Source of the DNA: Candidatus Gastranaerophilales bacterium
GTDB lineage: Bacteria > Cyanobacteriota > Vampirovibrionia > Gastranaerophilales > Gastranaerophilaceae
DNA length: 33,716 bases
Assembly: GCA_947589115.1 (NCBI GenBank)
Contig: CANPZP010000015.1
Span: 1-33,716 of the forward strand
Direction of reading: 5' to 3'
This document shows positions 29,282-33,716 of the stretch, one piece after another. The position numbers and the translations under genes were made by a program. Within the stretch, counting starts at the first letter, position 1, and the number at the start of each line of letters is the position of its first letter. The notes under the pieces are model-generated. The model was not told the DNA's origin. It worked only from the letters and a program-made list of their open reading frames with translations, and did no database searches.

Positions 29282-30909
29282 TTATACCGATGACAGGTGT
29301 CGGACAAAGATTTATTGATGCAGGCTATAAAACAATAAAACCCTTAATTGAAGTTGACGGGAAACCCATTATTGAACATGTCGTAAATTTATTCCCCGAT
29401 GAAGATAATTTTATATTTATATGCAATTCAAAACATCTTAAAGAAACAAATTTAAGAGAAGTATTAAAAAGAATAGCGCCGAAAGGAAGAATTGCGGAAA
29501 TCCCCCCTCACAAAAAAGGGCCGGTTTATGCCGTTTATCAAATAAAAGATTTAATAGATGATAAAGATGAAGTCATAGTTAATTATTGTGATTTCGGAAC
29601 ATATTGGGATTATAAAGACTTTTTATCTCATACCCGAAACCGTAAAGCAGAAGGCAGTATACCCGCATATAAAGGTTTTCACCCGCATATGTTAGGGAAA
29701 ATAAATTATGCCTTTATGAGAGATGACAAACAATGGATGCTTGAAATCAGAGAAAAAGAACCATTTACCTCTAACAGAATGAATGAATATGCATCAAACG
29801 GTACATACTATTTTAAGTCAGGAGCATTGGTAAAAAAATATTTTAAAGAATTAATGGATAAAGACATTAATTTAAAAGGTGAGTACTATGTAAGTATGGT
29901 ATATAACCTGTTGGTAAACGCAGGATTAAAGGTTTCAATATACGAAATTCAGCATATGCAGCAGTGGGGAACCCCCGGTGAACTTGAAGAATATAAAGGC
30001 TGGTCTGAATATTTCAAATCCTTATCAAACTTTAAAAAAGAATCCAAAGTATATGATGCCATAAAGCTAATACCCTTAGCAGGAAGAGGACAAAGATTTC
30101 TGGATGAAGGCTATAAAAATCCTAAGCCCTTAATTGAGGTTAGTACAAGACCTATGATTATTCAAGCTTCAAACGCTCTTCCAAATTGCAGTCAAAATAT
30201 TTTTGTATGTTTAAAAGAACATCTTGACAAATATCCTTTGTCGCAAGAATTAAAAAAGGAATACCCTGATGCAAAAATAGTATCTTTAAATGAAGTAACA
30301 CAAGGACAAGCTTGTACATGCGAGATAGGACTTAAAGATACAGATTTAGATAAGCCCCTATTCATAGGCGCTTGCGACAATTCAATGATTATTAATTATA
30401 AAAAATTAGACGAAGAAATTAAAAAATCAGACGTTCTGGCTTTTTCATTCCGTAATAATATTGCAAGTGAAAAGAATCCCAAGGCATACGGCTGGATTAA
30501 AATCGATAATGACAATAATGTAAAGGGAGTAAGCGTTAAAATCCCGATATCCGACAATCCGAGGAATGATCATGCAATTGTAGGAGCATTTTATTTCAGA
30601 ACGGCAAGAATCTTTTTAGACTGTCTTAAATACCTTTACGATAATGACATAAGAGTTAACGGAGAGTTTTATGTTGACAGTTGTGTTGACAGCGCCGTTA
30701 AACTTAACTATAAAACACGAGTATTTGAAGTTGATAAATATATTTGCTGGGGAACACCCAATGACTACAGAACTTTTACGGCATACCAAAGTTTATTCCA
30801 TAAACTGAAGTATCATCCTTATTCTCTTGAAAAAGACCCAAATACGGATAAATCAAAAATTTCAGAACTTGATAATCAATTCAGAAATTTTAAACAGGAA
30901 TATGTATAA
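29272..30909 (+). CDS. Tandem nucleotidyltransferase (two NTP-transferase domains)
   Basis: A 545-residue protein made of two homologous sugar-nucleotidyltransferase domains: 1-245 with MTGVGQRFIDAGYKTIKPLI, and 262-545 with LAGRGQRFLDEGYKNPKPLI. Both keep the G-x-G-x-R-F nucleotide loop, the Lys-Pro-Leu-Ile-Glu-Val strand and a metal-binding Asp (D107 in NYCDFG, D369 in GACDNS). Both end with a C-W/Q-W-G-T-P-x-[ED] element (MQQWGTPGELEEY; ICWGTPNDYRTF). Such enzymes join a sugar phosphate to a nucleotide. Two intact active sites in one chain could activate two substrates, or one could bind without catalysis. Given the kinase, aldolase and phosphatase next door, it likely makes the NDP-activated precursor of the operon's glycan. 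It overlaps the aldolase gene by 10 nt. Confidence 0.87.
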   Translation: MQIIIPMTGVGQRFIDAGYKTIKPLIEVDGKPIIEHVVNLFPDEDNFIFICNSKHLKETNLREVLKRIAPKGRIAEIPPHKKGPVYAVYQIKDLIDDKDEVIVNYCDFGTYWDYKDFLSHTRNRKAEGSIPAYKGFHPHMLGKINYAFMRDDKQWMLEIREKEPFTSNRMNEYASNGTYYFKSGALVKKYFKELMDKDINLKGEYYVSMVYNLLVNAGLKVSIYEIQHMQQWGTPGELEEYKGWSEYFKSLSNFKKESKVYDAIKLIPLAGRGQRFLDEGYKNPKPLIEVSTRPMIIQASNALPNCSQNIFVCLKEHLDKYPLSQELKKEYPDAKIVSLNEVTQGQACTCEIGLKDTDLDKPLFIGACDNSMIINYKKLDEEIKKSDVLAFSFRNNIASEKNPKAYGWIKIDNDNNVKGVSVKIPISDNPRNDHAIVGAFYFRTARIFLDCLKYLYDNDIRVNGEFYVDSCVDSAVKLNYKTRVFEVDKYICWGTPNDYRTFTAYQSLFHKLKYHPYSLEKDPNTDKSKISELDNQFRNFKQEYV

Positions 30910-30927
30910 ATTAAAATTGAAGGTAAT

Positions 30928-31347
30928 ATGAATAATACAAAAAAAGAGATATCAAGATTTATAATTTCAGGAATATGCGCAGTATTAACAGATATGCTGT
31001 TTTATTATATCCTATCTAATTTTATTGAAATATCAGTTGCAAAAGGGATTTCATTCCTATTAGGAACAATCACGGCGTATTTAATGAATAAATATTATAC
31101 TTTTGAAAAGAAAGAAAAGAGTTTAAAAGAGGTTATTAAATTTTTAAGTTTATACCTGTTTTCTCTTTGTGCAAATATTATTGTTAATAAGCTTTCATTA
31201 TATATACTTCCGTTTGTTTTTATTAATGAATATAAAATTATAAAATTTTTGTCATTTCTGTTTGCCACGGGAACAAGCACAATTATTAACTTTACGGGAC
31301 AAAAATTTTGGGTATTTAAGAGAGATAAAGGAAAATTAAATGACTGA
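30928..31347 (+). CDS. GtrA-like membrane protein
   Basis: A 139-residue protein with four predicted membrane helices (about 8-28, 35-55, 70-92 and 105-127). It carries the GtrA signature: an N-terminal RFIISGICAVLTDMLFYYIL, the NKYYTFEKKEKS loop after helix 2, and NFTGQKFWVFKRDK at the C-terminus. GtrA proteins are thought to help move undecaprenyl-linked sugars across the membrane for attachment to cell-surface glycan. AAGGT lies a few nt before the ATG. It starts 18 nt after the nucleotidyltransferase gene and overlaps the next gene by 8 nt. Together with the terminal GT2 enzyme it forms a GtrA/GtrB-like pair. Confidence 0.9.
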   Translation: MNNTKKEISRFIISGICAVLTDMLFYYILSNFIEISVAKGISFLLGTITAYLMNKYYTFEKKEKSLKEVIKFLSLYLFSLCANIIVNKLSLYILPFVFINEYKIIKFLSFLFATGTSTIINFTGQKFWVFKRDKGKLND

Positions 31348-33031
31348 ACAAAAAGGCAAAATTACAACTTACATTATAACTTTTGTAATGATAATAATTA
31401 CACTGTTAACCTTTAATATATATAAAAATAACTCATTGGCAGGAGATTTGAATAATCATATTCTTGCTTCCGATAATTACCCCATGCCGGAGGAAATAGA
31501 AAAAAGAGGAATACAACCTTATTTCACTTTAAAACAATCAACGGGATGGGACGGACAGTTTCATTATTATATAGCAAATGACGTTTTTGCGCTGAAAGAT
31601 ACAAAAGACAAAATGGGCGAAGATAATGCTTCGTATAGATACAGCAGGGTCGGCTTCAGTCTTTTTACAAATATTCTTTCTAAAATTACATTTAGAGATT
31701 GGGTTAGTCCTTTATTTTATCTTTGTACTTACTTGCTTTTATTTTTTGCAGCCGTTTTTACCTTCTCAAATATAGTTATAAAACGAAATAAATCCGTATA
31801 TTTATCCTTAATATGGATATTATTTGCCGGCAATATGCTTACAATGTTTAATGCGCTGACCGATTGTGCATCAGACTGCTTTTTTATACTTTCTCTTCCG
31901 TTTTTATTTTCCTTTTGTGAAAACTCTTCAAAACATAAATATGTAAACGGTATCTTATTTATTCTGTTTGCTTCATTTGCCGCTTTATCACGTGAAGTAT
32001 ATTGTCTTTTTATTTTTGCATTATGGATTAGCGCTGTTTATGAAACAATTAAAAACAAAAAAACCAAATGGGGGGGGGTAGAAACAATTATCATTGCTTC
32101 CGTTCCCGCTATTATTTATATTTTATGGAAAATTTATGTGTACATTCATATAGGAAGTTCGGAATATAACGGTATCGGCGGATATCCGTTTGTTTCAATT
32201 ATAAAATATATGTTTAACGGCTATGACAAGATTAATTCATACCTTATTCCTTTATTCTTACTGGTATTATTATCATCTGTATATATAGGGGTAATCAGAT
32301 TAAAGGAAAATAAAGATATCATAACAAATACATTTGCACTCTCTCTCATTTTTATTCCGATTTTATATGTATGTCTTGGAGATGTTGTAATGTTTAACTG
32401 GACAGGATATATAAAAGTGTTAGGTTCTTTGTACATTCTGATTGCTTTATCAATTAATTTAAAAAATAAGCCTGAAAAAGCAATTTTAATTATAATAATA
32501 ATTTCTTTACTATGTACAACATACATTTACATAAAAAATAAAGTTAGTATCTTTTATATGTCTGACAGGTATTTTCAGATGATGAATTATGATTATAAAG
32601 ATGAAATTGAAAAAGAAAAAACTGAAATTAATTGTTTTAATAATTACGAATACGAAAGTAAAATACTTGATTATGAATTAAAAAAAGTAGGCAGCAAAGA
32701 TATTCTTATTGTGCATGCGCTAATAAAGAATAAAACACCCTACATATGGAAAAGCACAAATGAAAAAGGCGGAGTGATAATATCGGGTTTTTGGTTAATT
32801 GGCAATAATCAAGTAAGAAACGGATTGGAAACATATATTTACCCCGAAATGAAACCAAATGAAGAAAGAGAGTTTTATATTTTTTCAAAATTACCCAATA
32901 AAAAACATCTTAAAAATAATGAGTTAAAATATGTAATTACTCCCGTTCAAAATCAATGCGCACAAATGTATAAAGAGAAAAATACAGAAGTACAAACAAT
33001 AGAATATAAAGATATTATGGAGAACAAATAA
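31340..33031 (+). CDS. Polytopic membrane protein, GT-C/glycopolymer-formation type, with a G9 tract
   Basis: A 563-residue protein with an N-terminal membrane helix, the luminal motif GWDGQFHYYIANDVF (residues 69-83) followed by YRYSRVGFS, and about nine more helices. This arrangement is seen in the membrane proteins associated with cell-surface glycopolymer formation and in GT-C transferases. The C-terminal ~150 residues (from about 410) are soluble and strand-rich (LDYELKKVGSKDILIVHALI, WKSTNEKGGVIISGFWLIGN), perhaps an extracytoplasmic glycan-binding domain. Codons 244-247 (W-G-G-V) contain nine G. Losing one gives an immediate TAG, and gaining one gives a stop about 30 codons on. It overlaps gtrA by 8 nt and the GT2 gene by 1 nt (TAATG). 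Donor and acceptor unknown. Confidence 0.82.
   Translation: MTEQKGKITTYIITFVMIIITLLTFNIYKNNSLAGDLNNHILASDNYPMPEEIEKRGIQPYFTLKQSTGWDGQFHYYIANDVFALKDTKDKMGEDNASYRYSRVGFSLFTNILSKITFRDWVSPLFYLCTYLLLFFAAVFTFSNIVIKRNKSVYLSLIWILFAGNMLTMFNALTDCASDCFFILSLPFLFSFCENSSKHKYVNGILFILFASFAALSREVYCLFIFALWISAVYETIKNKKTKWGGVETIIIASVPAIIYILWKIYVYIHIGSSEYNGIGGYPFVSIIKYMFNGYDKINSYLIPLFLLVLLSSVYIGVIRLKENKDIITNTFALSLIFIPILYVCLGDVVMFNWTGYIKVLGSLYILIALSINLKNKPEKAILIIIIISLLCTTYIYIKNKVSIFYMSDRYFQMMNYDYKDEIEKEKTEINCFNNYEYESKILDYELKKVGSKDILIVHALIKNKTPYIWKSTNEKGGVIISGFWLIGNNQVRNGLETYIYPEMKPNEEREFYIFSKLPNKKHLKNNELKYVITPVQNQCAQMYKEKNTEVQTIEYKDIMENK
32070..32078 (+). repeat. G9 homopolymer inside the glycan-operon membrane protein
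   Basis: Nine G in the context ATGGGGGGGGGTA, the same 13-mer as in the prepilin leader at 881-893 (minus strand). It lies in a loop between membrane helices (residues 244-247). It is a candidate slipped-strand switch, in the ON register here. Confidence 0.7.
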
Positions 33032-33716
33032 TGGACGATATAAAATATTCAATAATCATACCCTGTTTTAACGAAAGTGAAAACATACCTTTAATAATTA
33101 ACAGATTTAAAGAAGTAATAAAAAGAGATGATATAGAAATAATACTTGTAGATAACGGTTCAACCGATAATACACAAGAAGTAATAAAATCCATAATAAA
33201 TGAAAATAAATTTTTAAAAACCGTAAAGGTTGAAACAAATCAAGGATACGGTTTTGGTATATTATCAGGCTTAAAAGAAGCAAAAGGAGAATTTCTGGGC
33301 TGGACTCATGCCGATATGCAAACAGATCCTCAAGATGTTATCAAAGCCATAGATATAGCAGAAAAAGAAACTACGGATAATATATATGTAAAAGGCTCAA
33401 GAAAAAACAGACCGTTTTTTGATGTATTTTTTACTTTCGGAATGGGATGTTTTGAAACATTACTTATGGGACAATTTTTATGGGATATAAATGCGCAGCC
33501 AAACTTATTTCCCAAAAAGCTGTTTGAAAATTGGGAAAATCCGCCGTATGATTTTGCGCTTGATTTATTTGCACTCTATAAAGCAAAAAAACAAGGATAT
33601 AAGGTTATAAGATTTCCCGTAATATTTCCGGATAGAATCCATGGTGAATCTCATTGGAATACGGGAATCGGCGGTAAAATTAAATTTATTAAAAGAACTA
33701 TTGATTTCAGTTTTAA
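33031..33716 (+). CDS. GT2-family glycosyltransferase (GtrB/DPM1-like), 3' end cut by the window
   Basis: The first 228 codons of an open frame beginning MDDIKYSIIIPCFNESENIP. It has the GT-A features of family 2: IIIPCFNESENI, the EIILVDNGSTDNTQE nucleotide-binding strand, NQGYGFGILSGLKEAKGEF, and WTHADMQTDP (the DXD-like metal site, here HAD). HGESHWNTG (about residues 214-222) corresponds to the acceptor-end motif of polyprenyl-phosphate sugar transferases. It likely loads a sugar onto undecaprenyl phosphate for GtrA to flip. The ATG overlaps the preceding stop (TAATG). The window ends before any stop codon, so C-terminal membrane helices typical of GtrB, if present, are not visible. Confidence 0.87.
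   Translation, partial: MDDIKYSIIIPCFNESENIPLIINRFKEVIKRDDIEIILVDNGSTDNTQEVIKSIINENKFLKTVKVETNQGYGFGILSGLKEAKGEFLGWTHADMQTDPQDVIKAIDIAEKETTDNIYVKGSRKNRPFFDVFFTFGMGCFETLLMGQFLWDINAQPNLFPKKLFENWENPPYDFALDLFALYKAKKQGYKVIRFPVIFPDRIHGESHWNTGIGGKIKFIKRTIDFSF

Noticed and set aside
29502-29507. C6 run in the nucleotidyltransferase gene as a fourth slippage tract
   Set aside because: Six bases is well below the length at which slippage is usually frequent, and similar 5-base runs occur elsewhere in the window. Only the 9-10 base runs stand apart.

Overview
This window is a 33.7 kb stretch of AT-rich bacterial chromosome with dense, short-spaced genes on both strands. There are no rRNA or tRNA genes and no recognisable phage or IS element. 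The following suggest an uncultured, probably gut-associated member of the Gastranaerophilales (Vampirovibrionia/'Melainabacteria', the non-photosynthetic relatives of Cyanobacteria): prepilin-like proteins with the N-terminal FTLAEV / IIGVVAALT signature, an S-layer-homology (SLH) surface protein, a DUF2582-type winged-helix protein, and cytosolic proteins starting MKI(N/Q) followed by an F-S-G or S-F-G tag. That assignment is inference; no phylogenetic marker was compared.

Layout. At the left edge (1-215), a strong leftward promoter opens into an unusually GC-rich, hairpin-rich leader and a reading frame running off the window. Positions 239-1909 hold a prepilin-like gene and a ROK sugar kinase, both leftward. 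Positions 2050-5263 are housekeeping: hpf, leuD (leftward), a small winged-helix gene, tyrS and cysE. Positions 5302-7996 are a leftward group: an unknown protein, a split chromate-transporter-family pair, and a protein with a possible Cys-His-Asp site. Positions 8146-13213 are rightward: a DJ-1/PfpI protein, nrnA, a YihY/BrkB membrane protein, a large secreted TPR protein that may start at ATT, and a small membrane-anchored protein. Positions 13299-18629 are leftward surface genes: an 830-residue prepilin / YadA-head / peptidase-S74 fusion, a zinc-ribbon protein and a Cys-rich SLH protein. Positions 18932-23382 are rightward: a small ORF, a CHASE2-GGDEF diguanylate cyclase and a GH13 glucan enzyme. 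Positions 23447-25250 are leftward: an EncFtn-like ferritin, a small secreted protein and a serpin-like secreted protein. Positions 25479-33716 are a tightly overlapping rightward operon for a surface glycan: a GT-C/kinase fusion, a HAD phosphatase, a class II aldolase, a tandem nucleotidyltransferase, GtrA, a polytopic membrane protein and a GT2 glycosyltransferase cut by the window end.

The main story is what looks like a multi-layer phase-variation system for the cell surface. Three G/C homopolymer tracts of 9, 10 and 9 bases sit inside three coding regions: the prepilin leader, the prepilin/adhesin just after its stalk, and a membrane protein of the glycan operon. The next longest G or C run I could find is 6. 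Each tract is now in the ON register, and any shift by one base runs into a nearby stop codon. Separately, a 31-bp inverted repeat (30/31 identical) flanks a 117-bp segment carrying a good promoter just upstream of the glycan operon. That is the layout of an invertible promoter ('inverton'), and flipping it would point the promoter at the divergent serpin-like gene. Pilus, adhesin and glycan could therefore each vary at random, with the glycan locus under two independent switches. No recombinase for the inversion lies in the window.
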